Positions 39,499 to 47,224 of a stretch of 64,000 nt of DNA are shown here, in pieces (position 1 is the first letter of the stretch; each line of letters opens with the position of its first letter). This DNA comes from Verrucomicrobiota bacterium (GTDB lineage Bacteria > Verrucomicrobiota > Verrucomicrobiia > Opitutales > Opitutaceae). The position numbers and the translations under genes were made by a program. The stretch covers positions 1 to 64,000 of the forward strand of contig JAEWBF010000034.1 in assembly GCA_023391285.1 (NCBI GenBank). Reading direction: 5' to 3'. The notes under the pieces are model-generated. The model did no database searches. It saw only the letters and a list, made by a program, of their open reading frames with translations, and was not told the origin of the DNA.

Positions 39499-41304
39499 AT
39501 GCCTCACCGGATTCTTTCCGTCGTAGCACCCTCGATACGTGGGCGACTGTCGGCCTTGATCATGGCGATCTTGCTGCCGGCAGCGTTGCTGGCGGCGTGG
39601 TTGATCTGGCAGGTGTTTCACAACGAGAGGAAGGCGCGTGAGCGGCATCTGGCGGACACGGCGGAGGCGTTCTGTGCGTTGATCGATGCGGAGCTGCGGG
39701 AACGCGTTGCGGTGCTGCAGGGGTTGGCCTCCTCGTCGTCGGTGGTGACGGGAGACCTGCAGGAGTTTCGCGCGCGGGCGGAGCGGACGCTGGACGGCCG
39801 ATCGGACTGGGTGATCCTGGCGGATGCGGACCATCGTCAGGTGGTCAATACGAGCCTGCCGAAGGACGCGGAGTTGCCGGCGATGACGCATGTCGCCGAG
39901 ACGGACGAATGGTTCGCCACGCGCGGGGTGTATGTTTCGAACCTGGTGCGCTCGGATGCGACGCAGCGGTTGATCTTGCATATATCGAAGCGGGTGGAGT
40001 TGGGGGATCGGCCGGCGACGTTGACGCTGGCGATGTTGCCGGAGGATTTCACGCGGCCGGTGTTGGCGCGTCAGATTTCCGAAGCGTGGGTGATCGCGGT
40101 GATCGATCGTGAGTTGACGGTGGCGGCGCGGAGTCGGAGCCCGGAGCAATTCGTGGGAGTGAAGGCGACCTCGGACATGCAGAACGCGATGAAGAAGGCG
40201 TCGGTCGGAGTCGTTGAATCGGTGACGCTCGAAGGAGTGAAGAGCCTGGCGGCCTTTCATCGGTCGGAGGAGAGCGGATGGACAGTGATCGTGGGATCTC
40301 CGCGGGCGGAGCTGCTCGCTCCGGCCACGCGCGCGATGTGGCTCGCGTTGCTGGTGGCGGCGGTGGTGTGTGCGATCGTAATTCCGACGGCGTTATGGTT
40401 GCGACGAACGACGGTCGCGGCGGTGCAAACGCTGGTGGCAGACACGGAAGCGTTGGCGCTCGGACGACCTGTGGACAAGCGGCGGACGGGAATCCAGGAA
40501 GCGGATGAAGTTTCGGCTGCATTGGCGGACACCTCGCGAGAGCTGGCGGCACGGCAGGCGGCGTTGGCGCAGGCGCGGGACGAGGCGCTCGCGGCGTCGC
40601 GGGCGAAGGACGAATTTCTGGCGGCGCTTTCGCACGAGCTGCGCACGCCGCTGAACCCGGTATTGTTGTTGGCGAGCGACGCGGCGCGCGATGACGGCTA
40701 TCCGCCGGCGGTGCGGGAAATATTCGCGATGATCGAGCGGAATGTGATGACGGAAACGCGGTTGATCGACGATTTGTTGGATGTGACGCGGATCGCGGCG
40801 GGGAAGATTTCGCTGCGTTTGGAGCGAGTGGAAGTGGATCGCGTGGTGCACGACGCTTGGGAGTCGTTGCGGGCGCGTGCGGGCGAGAAGCGCCTGGAGG
40901 TGCGGGTGCGGCTGGGGGCGCCGGGCGTGGCGGTGCGTGGCGATGCGGTGAGACTCCTGCAGGTGTTTGCGAACGTGTTGGGGAATGCGGTGAAGTTCAC
41001 GCCCGAGTCGGGGATGGTGTTGGTGACGACGCGCGTCGACGCGGGCACGCAGCGCGTGAGAGTCGAGATTGCGGATAGCGGGATCGGCATGACCGCGGAG
41101 GAGATCGGGCGCGTGTTCGAGCGGTTCGTGCAAGGTGAGCACGCGAGCCACGGGCGGGGTTCGCGATATGGTGGACTCGGGCTGGGGCTTTCGATATCGC
41201 GGGCGCTTGTCGAGATGCACGGCGGGCAAATCCAAGCGACGAGCGGGGGATCGGGGCGCGGGTCGACGTTTACGATTTTGTTGCCGATGGAAATGCCGGG
41301 GTGA
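39499..41304 (+). CDS. Membrane sensor histidine kinase with periplasmic cache-like domain
   Basis: The 601-residue kinase has two transmembrane helices (about residues 18-37 and 280-300) enclosing a dCache-like sensor domain. A cytoplasmic HAMP-like/linker helix follows, then HisKA with phosphoacceptor His in LSHELRTPLNPV (about residue 379). The HATPase domain has N box VFANVLGNAVKFTPESG, G1 IADSGIGM and G2 YGGLGLGLSISRALVEMHGG. It has no receiver domain and no adjacent response regulator, so its partner is encoded elsewhere. The ATG at 39499 is preferred to one 15 codons upstream because the hydrophobic helix then starts near the N-terminus. It is convergent with the SGNH hydrolase gene. 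Confidence 0.92.
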   Translation: MPHRILSVVAPSIRGRLSALIMAILLPAALLAAWLIWQVFHNERKARERHLADTAEAFCALIDAELRERVAVLQGLASSSSVVTGDLQEFRARAERTLDGRSDWVILADADHRQVVNTSLPKDAELPAMTHVAETDEWFATRGVYVSNLVRSDATQRLILHISKRVELGDRPATLTLAMLPEDFTRPVLARQISEAWVIAVIDRELTVAARSRSPEQFVGVKATSDMQNAMKKASVGVVESVTLEGVKSLAAFHRSEESGWTVIVGSPRAELLAPATRAMWLALLVAAVVCAIVIPTALWLRRTTVAAVQTLVADTEALALGRPVDKRRTGIQEADEVSAALADTSRELAARQAALAQARDEALAASRAKDEFLAALSHELRTPLNPVLLLASDAARDDGYPPAVREIFAMIERNVMTETRLIDDLLDVTRIAAGKISLRLERVEVDRVVHDAWESLRARAGEKRLEVRVRLGAPGVAVRGDAVRLLQVFANVLGNAVKFTPESGMVLVTTRVDAGTQRVRVEIADSGIGMTAEEIGRVFERFVQGEHASHGRGSRYGGLGLGLSISRALVEMHGGQIQATSGGSGRGSTFTILLPMEMPG

Positions 41305-41312
41305 GGGCGGGG

Positions 41313-42809
41313 TTATTCAATGGCGGCGGGCGGCTGTGTCAGCTTCGCGGATACGTCGGGCGGAAGTTGGATGAGCTCGTAGCGATGGGGGATCGGCCGG
41401 TTGAGCTGGTGTAGCAGCTCGGTGAGGCGGGCGAGTTCGGACGACAAGGCGTCGGTCGCGTGGCGGAGAATGCGATAATCGGCGAAGAGGGGCTCGAAGT
41501 AATCCGCGCGAGAGTTTCCCGTGCGCGAAAGATGTTGGGAGAAGAACGCTTCGACGGCGGTGTCGTCGTCGGGGTCCAGGCGGGCGTTATCGAGGAGTGC
41601 GCGCACGTGGGCGAGGCGGCGCACTTGGATTTCGATCTGGCGACGTTCTTCGAGGAGTTCGAGGAGGGCGCGGGCCTGGCGCGACTGCGGTGTGTGTGTG
41701 AACGGCGCGAGGTTGATGCCCTCGCGGAGTTGGCCGGCGGGGAGGTCGGCGATGGTTTCGCCATCGATCACGAGGCGGTAAGTCGAGTCGTCCGACTCGC
41801 TGAAGGAGACGGTGAGCAACTGGCGGTTGAGTTGGTCGTGAAGAGGAAACCAGTCGAGGGCGGCACGAGCGGTGTCATCGATGGGGAACGGGAGAGCGAA
41901 CTCTTCGCACGTGAAGGTAAGGCGATCGCTGTGGCGGGTGAAATCCGAGATGCGACCGTTGAGGGCGCGGGTGACTTTGCCGGTGGCGGGGTCGAGCGAG
42001 AAGTCGGAGACGGTGGTCGGAACGTTTTGGGCGAGGAGAAAATGGCAGGCGATGAGGAGATGACCGGCGGCTTCGGGATGGATGCGATCGGGGCCGATCA
42101 CGGTGGCGTGAGGTGAGGAGGATTGGATGTCGGCGTTGAGGGCGGTGAGTGGCGCGTGCAGATCGATCAGGTGACCGCGATGTTTGCGGGCGAGGCGAGC
42201 GAGAATCGGGCGAGTGCGGGCGAGGGCGCGGTTGACGCCGTGGAAGCTAGGGGCTTCGAGCGCGGCGGTTTCGTCGTAGGGGGACGAGGTGACGAAGAGA
42301 AGCGTGGCTGGCGTCGGCTGGGCGGCGAGTTGGACGGAGAGGAAGTCGAGGTTCCACTCGAAGTTCTCGAGAGCCTGCTCGCGACGGGTGGGCAGGTCCG
42401 GGGTTGTGTTCGCCGGATCGTAGTAGCGGCGGCGAACGTCGTTCATGCCGAACATGAGGGAGATAACCGTCGGGGTATGCGGAAGGACATCCCAAGCGAG
42501 GCGGCGACGGGCGTCGCCCACGCTGTCGCCGGCGGTGCCGGTATTCACGAAATGGATGCGGCGGTCGGGAAAACGCGTCAGATAGAACGCATCGAGGTAG
42601 GCGATGAAGCGGCCGTCTTCGGTGATGCTGTCGCCGACAAAGGTGACGACGTCGCCGTCGCGAAAAGGGGCGGGAGCGAGGTCGTGGGCGAGCGCGATAT
42701 AGCCCTGTCGATCGAGCCAGGCGGCGAGGCTTGCGCCGAGGAGAAGCGTGACGGCGAAAAGCGCGGGGCGCGCGAAGCGACGAAGAAGCGTGGAAAGGCG
42801 GCGGGACAC
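41313..42809 (-). CDS. SGNH/GDSL-family hydrolase, membrane-anchored or exported
   Basis: The 498-residue protein has an N-terminal hydrophobic segment (ARPALFAVTLLLGASLAAWL). The SGNH hydrolase domain shows block I VTFVGDSITEDGRFIAYLDA with the catalytic Ser, block II Gly in VNTGTAGDSVGDARRRL, block III MFGMNDVRR, and block V IGPDRIHPEAAGH with Asp and His. A C-terminal extension of about 230 residues is unidentified and partly helical. Such enzymes are often carbohydrate deacetylases or esterases, which fits the surrounding polysaccharide genes. Its stop is eight bases from the histidine kinase stop. Confidence 0.9.
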   Translation of the reverse strand: MSRRLSTLLRRFARPALFAVTLLLGASLAAWLDRQGYIALAHDLAPAPFRDGDVVTFVGDSITEDGRFIAYLDAFYLTRFPDRRIHFVNTGTAGDSVGDARRRLAWDVLPHTPTVISLMFGMNDVRRRYYDPANTTPDLPTRREQALENFEWNLDFLSVQLAAQPTPATLLFVTSSPYDETAALEAPSFHGVNRALARTRPILARLARKHRGHLIDLHAPLTALNADIQSSSPHATVIGPDRIHPEAAGHLLIACHFLLAQNVPTTVSDFSLDPATGKVTRALNGRISDFTRHSDRLTFTCEEFALPFPIDDTARAALDWFPLHDQLNRQLLTVSFSESDDSTYRLVIDGETIADLPAGQLREGINLAPFTHTPQSRQARALLELLEERRQIEIQVRRLAHVRALLDNARLDPDDDTAVEAFFSQHLSRTGNSRADYFEPLFADYRILRHATDALSSELARLTELLHQLNRPIPHRYELIQLPPDVSAKLTQPPAAIE

Positions 42810-42913
42810 GAAGCGGGAGAACGTGAAGGACGCGAAGCGCGGGCGACGTTGGACCGCGGAAATGGCGGAGAGTGCGCGACGCGTTTTGGCGAGCGGTGAG
42901 GCGTTCGCGGAAT

Positions 42914-42938
42914 GCGCGGTGAGGGCACCGCGCCTCCA
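42914..42938. repeat. Dispersed hairpin with CTCCA flank (copy 1 of an identical pair)
   Basis: GCGCGGTG (42914-42921) and CACCGCGC (42926-42933) form a perfect 8-bp stem around AGGG, followed by CTCCA. A 26-base stretch is identical to the copy at 47182-47207. It lies 31 bases beyond the KamA-like gene stop and in front of the SGNH hydrolase gene. Confidence 0.65.
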
Positions 42939-42968
42939 GGAGAGCGGCGGCCTATGGCAGCGCCGGGA

Positions 42969-44375
42969 TCATTCCCACTCGACGTGGCCGAAGACGGTGA
43001 GGCGACGGCGAGGGACGATGCGGTGGCCGAAGGCGGGAGATTGGCGGGCGGATTTCAACTCGCGCATGGTGCGCTCGAAGAAGAATTCGCGTTCGCCGAA
43101 GGCGGGACGGAGGTCGTCGAGCCAGGTGGCTTTCTCGTCGAATTTCGCGAAGAAGGGGCGGCGGACCCAGTCGGGTTCGCGGGCTTGGACGAAGTGGAGC
43201 GAGAAGACTTTTTCGCCCATGATTTCGGTGATGCCGTCGACGATGACCTTGCCGGGTGTGGCGGACATCGACGGGCCGCGGACGGTGCGTTCGAGACCGG
43301 AGACGCGGCGATAGGCTTTTTGAAAGATCTCGTAGCAGCGGGCGAGGGGAACCTCGAAGTAGCCTTTGGGACCCGTGTCGCGTTCGACGAACATGTAGTA
43401 GGGGACGGCGCCGAGACGGACTTGAAGGCGCCAGAGATCGGCCCAGGTGTCGGCGTCGTCGTTGACGTGGCGGATGAGCGGAGCCTGGCAGCGGACGACG
43501 GCGCCGGTGCTCTTGATACGGCGAAGCGCGGCTTGCGCGGCGGGAGTCTGGAGTTCGCGCGGGTGGCTGTAGTGCGCCATGATGGCGAGGTGGCGGCCGG
43601 CGGACTGGACTTTTTCCATGAGCTCGAGGAGCTCGTCGGAGTCGTTGTCGTTGACGAAGCGATACGGCCACCAGGCGACGGATTTGGTGCCGATGCGGAT
43701 GGTGGTGATGTGATCGAGTTCGGGGGCGAGGAGTGGCTCGATGTATCGGCGCAGGACGGCGGTGCGCATGACGAGCGGGTCGCCGCCGGTGATGAGCACG
43801 TTGGAGACTTCGGGGTGTTCCTTGAGGTAGGAGACGAGGGACTGCGCCTGATGGGTGGCGAATTTGAGTTCGTCGAGGCCGACGAATTGGGGCCAGCGGA
43901 AGCAATAGCTGCAGTAAGTGTGGCAGGTTTGGCCCGGGCTGGGGAAGAAGAGGACGGTGTCGCGGTATTTGTGCTGCATGCCGGGCAGCGGCTGGCCGTC
44001 GAGGTAGGGAACGTTGAGTTCCATTTGCCCGGCCGGGTGAGGATTCAGATGGCGCTGAATTTGGCGGGCGACGCGATCGATCGTGGCGGGCTCGGCTTCG
44101 TCGGCGATGAGACGCATGAGCTTCTCGAGATCGGCGGGGGCGAGCATGCCGGGCTGCGGGAAGGTGAGCTGGAACATGGGATCATTGGGAACGTCGTCCC
44201 AGTCAATCAGCTCCTCGGTCACGTAGTGGTTCACGCGGAACGGCAGCACGGTGGCGACGGCGCGCATGGCGAGGAGGTGGTCGCGAGGCAGGCTTTGGAG
44301 CTGGGGAATGCGCGGCAGATCGTGACGTTGATAGACGCGGAAGGTGCGGGGCTGGAGACGGGCGGGAGCAATCAT
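42969..44375 (-). CDS. KamA-family radical SAM protein, probably not a true lysine 2,3-aminomutase
   Basis: The 468-residue protein has the radical SAM cluster motif CHTYCSYC (Cys151, 155, 158) and VLITGGDPLVM. The PLP-lysine region reads VRGPSMSATPGKVIVDG, keeping the Lys but lacking the Asp of DAPGGGGK that binds the substrate amine in lysine 2,3-aminomutase. The N-terminal INWDDVPNDP-like segment and HPAGQMELNVPYLDG are typical of an uncharacterised COG1509 subgroup. The enzyme probably uses a 4Fe-4S cluster, S-adenosylmethionine and PLP in the cytoplasm; the substrate is unknown. The ATG at 44375 starts MIAPARLQPRTF. Confidence 0.9.
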   Translation of the reverse strand: MIAPARLQPRTFRVYQRHDLPRIPQLQSLPRDHLLAMRAVATVLPFRVNHYVTEELIDWDDVPNDPMFQLTFPQPGMLAPADLEKLMRLIADEAEPATIDRVARQIQRHLNPHPAGQMELNVPYLDGQPLPGMQHKYRDTVLFFPSPGQTCHTYCSYCFRWPQFVGLDELKFATHQAQSLVSYLKEHPEVSNVLITGGDPLVMRTAVLRRYIEPLLAPELDHITTIRIGTKSVAWWPYRFVNDNDSDELLELMEKVQSAGRHLAIMAHYSHPRELQTPAAQAALRRIKSTGAVVRCQAPLIRHVNDDADTWADLWRLQVRLGAVPYYMFVERDTGPKGYFEVPLARCYEIFQKAYRRVSGLERTVRGPSMSATPGKVIVDGITEIMGEKVFSLHFVQAREPDWVRRPFFAKFDEKATWLDDLRPAFGEREFFFERTMRELKSARQSPAFGHRIVPRRRLTVFGHVEWE

Positions 44376-44604
44376 GTGAGCTGAATTCCGAGTTGACGGT
44401 TGATGCTGGAGACGAGCCGCGCGCACGGAGCGGCCGTCGAGGAACCAGAGCGCGCGGCGGAATGACGCTGGATGCGGACAACGCGCGTCGCGGGCTGGTG
44501 AGAAGGAGGATTATTTCGAAGGGCGATTTGCGGTCCGTCGAGCGCAACCGTGCGCAAATCGGAAAAAAATTCGCGTGCGACGGGGAAGAATGCAGACGCA
44601 AAAA

Positions 44605-44626
44605 AGCCCGCCGATAACGGCGGGCT
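44605..44626 (-). terminator. Intrinsic terminator of the sodium/solute symporter gene
   Basis: AGCCCGCCG and CGGCGGGCT form a perfect 9-bp stem around ATAA. On the minus strand TTTTTTGCGTC follows. It lies 26 bases after the symporter stop codon. Confidence 0.88.
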
Positions 44627-44651
44627 GAGTCTGACAAAATCTTCAGCTGAT

Positions 44652-46322
44652 TCAGCTGAGCCAGAAGCTGAAGTAGAGGTAGATGCCGAGGACCATGCCG
44701 AGGACGACGATCGTGCCGAGGATGTCGGCCAGGCCGATGCTGCGGCGGGTTTCGTCGTGTTGTTCCTTGGTGATTTCGCTGTAGGTGAGACCGGCGATCG
44801 AGGCGGGCTCGGGTGCGGGAGCCGTGAGCGAGGCGACGATGACGACGATGACGCTCACGAGGAAGAGCATGCCGGAGTAGTAAAGGAAGTTGATCGTGCC
44901 GAAGGCGTAGAGGAGGCCGGAGTCGCCGAGTGCGCCGGAGCCGGCGGCGGCTTGAAGGCCGAGTTTCAACAGGCCGAGAGCGAACCCGACGACGAGGCCG
45001 GTGAACGCGCCGCGGGCGTTGATGCGCTTGTTGAAGAGGCCGAGGAGGAAGACGGCGGTGATCGGCGGAGCGAGGTAGCCTTGGACGGCCTGGAGATATT
45101 CGTAGAGGCCGCCCTTCGAGATGAGCGGCATGACGGGAATCCAGAGGATGCCGAGGACGACAACGACGCCGGTGGCGATGCGGCCGACTTTGACGAGCTC
45201 GCGATCGGGGCGGCCTGGGCGAAGTTTGCCGTAGATGTCGACGGTGAAGAGCGTGGCGCAGGAGTTGAAGAGCGACGCGAGCGAACTCATCAGAGCGGAG
45301 ATCAGGCCAGCGACGACGATGCCGCGCAGACCTGCGGGGAGCAGCGTAGCGACCATCGTGGGGAAGACGGCGTCACCGCGGACGGAGCCGTCGGCGTTGG
45401 TGGCGAGCGGCAGCATACCCTTTTGGTAGAGCGCGTAGCCGATCATGCCGGGAACGAGGAAGAGGAAGACGGGAAGAACCTTGAGGAAGCCGCCGAAGAT
45501 GGCGCCGCGGCGGGCTTGCTGGAGATTGCGAGCGGCGAGGGTGCGTTGGACGATGTATTGGTCGGTGCACCAATACCAGATGCCGATGATCGGCGAGGCG
45601 ATCATGACGCCGAGCCAGGGGAAGTTCGGATCCGAGAGCGGGCGCCAGAGGGCGAACTGGGAAGGGTTTTCGCCGAGGATGGCTTTGAGTTCGCCCCAGC
45701 CGCCGAGTTTGCCGAGTGCGAAGAGCGTGATGAACACGGAGCCGCCGAGCAGGAGGATGGTTTGCGCGACCTCGGTATAAACTACGGCGCGGAGACCGCC
45801 GAAGACGGTGTAGATGCCGGTGAGGACGACGGTGGTGATGGCGCCAACCCAGAAGGCGTTTTCCGGAGAGCCGAAAGTGTCGGGCAGCAAAGCTTGGAAG
45901 ACGACGGCGCCGGCGTAAACGGTCACGGAGACCTTCGTGAAGACGTAGGCGATGAGGGACACGATGGAGAGGGCCCAGCGCGTGCGGGAGTTGAAGCGGC
46001 GTTCGAGAAACTCGGGCATCGTGAAGACGCCGGAGCGGTAGTAGAACGGAACGAACACCCAGCCGAGGAGAAGCATGATCCACGCGTGGAGTTCCCAGTG
46101 CGCCATCGCCATGCCGCTGGTGGCGCCGTTGCCGGCGAGGCCGACGATGTGTTCGGAGCCGATGTTGGAGGCGAGGAGCGAACAGCCGACGACGAACCAG
46201 CCGATTTCGCGGCCGGCGAGGAAGTAGTCGGCAGTCGTGGCCTGCTTGCGCGAGGACCAATAGACAATGCCGACGAGCAGCAGGAAGTAGGAGGCGACGA
46301 TGAACCAGTCGAGGGTAGCCAT
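44652..46322 (-). CDS. Sodium:solute symporter (SSS family, SGLT-like)
   Basis: The 556-residue membrane protein has about 14 transmembrane helices and SSS-family features: LDWFIVASYFLLLVGIVYWS, TADYFLAGREIGWFVVGCSL, SNIGSEHIVGLAGNGATSG, the GGLRAVVYTEVAQTILLLGG helix and ALMSSLASLFNSCATLFTVD. The vSGLT-like sequence suggests sodium-driven uptake of a monosaccharide, but substrate residues cannot be confirmed by eye. Together with the nearby PL10, GH43, GH10 and SGNH genes it could import released sugars. It is transcribed alone, with a terminator at 44605. Confidence 0.94.
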   Translation of the reverse strand: MATLDWFIVASYFLLLVGIVYWSSRKQATTADYFLAGREIGWFVVGCSLLASNIGSEHIVGLAGNGATSGMAMAHWELHAWIMLLLGWVFVPFYYRSGVFTMPEFLERRFNSRTRWALSIVSLIAYVFTKVSVTVYAGAVVFQALLPDTFGSPENAFWVGAITTVVLTGIYTVFGGLRAVVYTEVAQTILLLGGSVFITLFALGKLGGWGELKAILGENPSQFALWRPLSDPNFPWLGVMIASPIIGIWYWCTDQYIVQRTLAARNLQQARRGAIFGGFLKVLPVFLFLVPGMIGYALYQKGMLPLATNADGSVRGDAVFPTMVATLLPAGLRGIVVAGLISALMSSLASLFNSCATLFTVDIYGKLRPGRPDRELVKVGRIATGVVVVLGILWIPVMPLISKGGLYEYLQAVQGYLAPPITAVFLLGLFNKRINARGAFTGLVVGFALGLLKLGLQAAAGSGALGDSGLLYAFGTINFLYYSGMLFLVSVIVVIVASLTAPAPEPASIAGLTYSEITKEQHDETRRSIGLADILGTIVVLGMVLGIYLYFSFWLS

Positions 46323-46549
46323 AGAGGTGGGGGTAGCGGAACCGGCGGGACGTTGAGCAGCAAGCGGCAGGATTGCGAGCGCGCAGGCGGTCTCACAATT
46401 GGAACATCACGGAACCGTTCGGTCGCGCGGGCGCGAGGGCGTTCGAAACCGGGGCCCTCGATGTGAACTGTCGGTCGAGATGGATGTCGATGACGCAGGC
46501 CGGCTTTGGCATTTCAATCAGCAACGGTCAGTCAACCCGAGGAGTCGTT

Positions 46550-47170
46550 ATGAGCGTTCGAGTCAAAGTCGTTTTCTACAGCCTTTACGGGCACATCTAC
46601 AAAATGGCGCAGGCGATCGCGGAAGGCGTGCGCGAGGTGCCCGGGGCGGAAGTGGAATTGCTGCAGGTGCGCGAAACCTTGCCGGACGAAGTCATCGAGA
46701 AGATGGGAGCGACGGAGGCGAAGAAGGCGATGGCGGGCGTGCCGATTGCGGATCCGAAGAAGCTTGGCGAGGCGGATGCGGTGATCTTCGGAACGGGCAC
46801 GCGTTATGGCAGTGCGACGGCACAGATGCAGACCTTCTTCGATGCGACCGGCGGATTGTGGAGCAGCGGAGCGCTGGTGGGGAAGGCGGGGAGTCTGTTT
46901 ACTTCGAGCGGGACACAACACGGTGGGCAGGAGACAACGCTGTTGAGCATGATGACGTTCTTGCTGCACCAAGGCATGGTCGTGGTCGGCGTGCCGTATG
47001 CGGAGAAAGGACTTTCGTATATGGAGGAACTTTCCGGGGGGACGCCGTATGGGGCGTCGACGATCACGGGGGGTGATGGATCGCGAATGCCCTCGGAGAA
47101 CGAGTTGAAAGTCGCCCGATATCAAGGACGGCACGTCGCGGAGATCGCGGCGAAACTGGCGCGGAAGTAA
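46550..47170 (+). CDS. wrbA: NAD(P)H:quinone oxidoreductase, WrbA-type flavoprotein
   Basis: The 206-residue protein has the flavodoxin-like WrbA fold: VKVVFYSLYGHIYKMAQAIA (FMN phosphate loop), then FGTGTRYGSATAQMQTFFD, the GQETTLLSMMTFLLHQGMVV segment and GGTPYGASTITGGDGSRMPS. It reduces quinones by two electrons with NAD(P)H in the cytoplasm and protects against redox cycling. GGAG lies nine bases before the ATG at 46550, one of the better ribosome-binding sites in this window. It is divergent from the symporter gene. Confidence 0.96.
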   Translation: MSVRVKVVFYSLYGHIYKMAQAIAEGVREVPGAEVELLQVRETLPDEVIEKMGATEAKKAMAGVPIADPKKLGEADAVIFGTGTRYGSATAQMQTFFDATGGLWSSGALVGKAGSLFTSSGTQHGGQETTLLSMMTFLLHQGMVVVGVPYAEKGLSYMEELSGGTPYGASTITGGDGSRMPSENELKVARYQGRHVAEIAAKLARK

Positions 47171-47182
47171 CGGGCGTGAATT

Positions 47183-47207
47183 GCGCGGTGAGGGCACCGC
47201 GCCTCCA
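47183..47207. repeat. Dispersed hairpin with CTCCA flank (copy 2 of an identical pair)
   Basis: GCGCGGTG (47183-47190) and CACCGCGC (47195-47202) form a perfect 8-bp stem around AGGG, followed by CTCCA. It is identical over 26 bases to the copy at 42913. It lies between the convergent wrbA and antiporter genes. Confidence 0.68.
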
Positions 47208-47224
47208 TCTGCGAAGGCGAGCTA

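Noticed and set aside
44550..46466. A 638-codon plus-strand frame rich in Asp, Glu and Gly
   Set aside because: It is the complement of the sodium/solute symporter gene, which has clear transmembrane helices and family motifs; the acidic composition is a codon-bias artefact.
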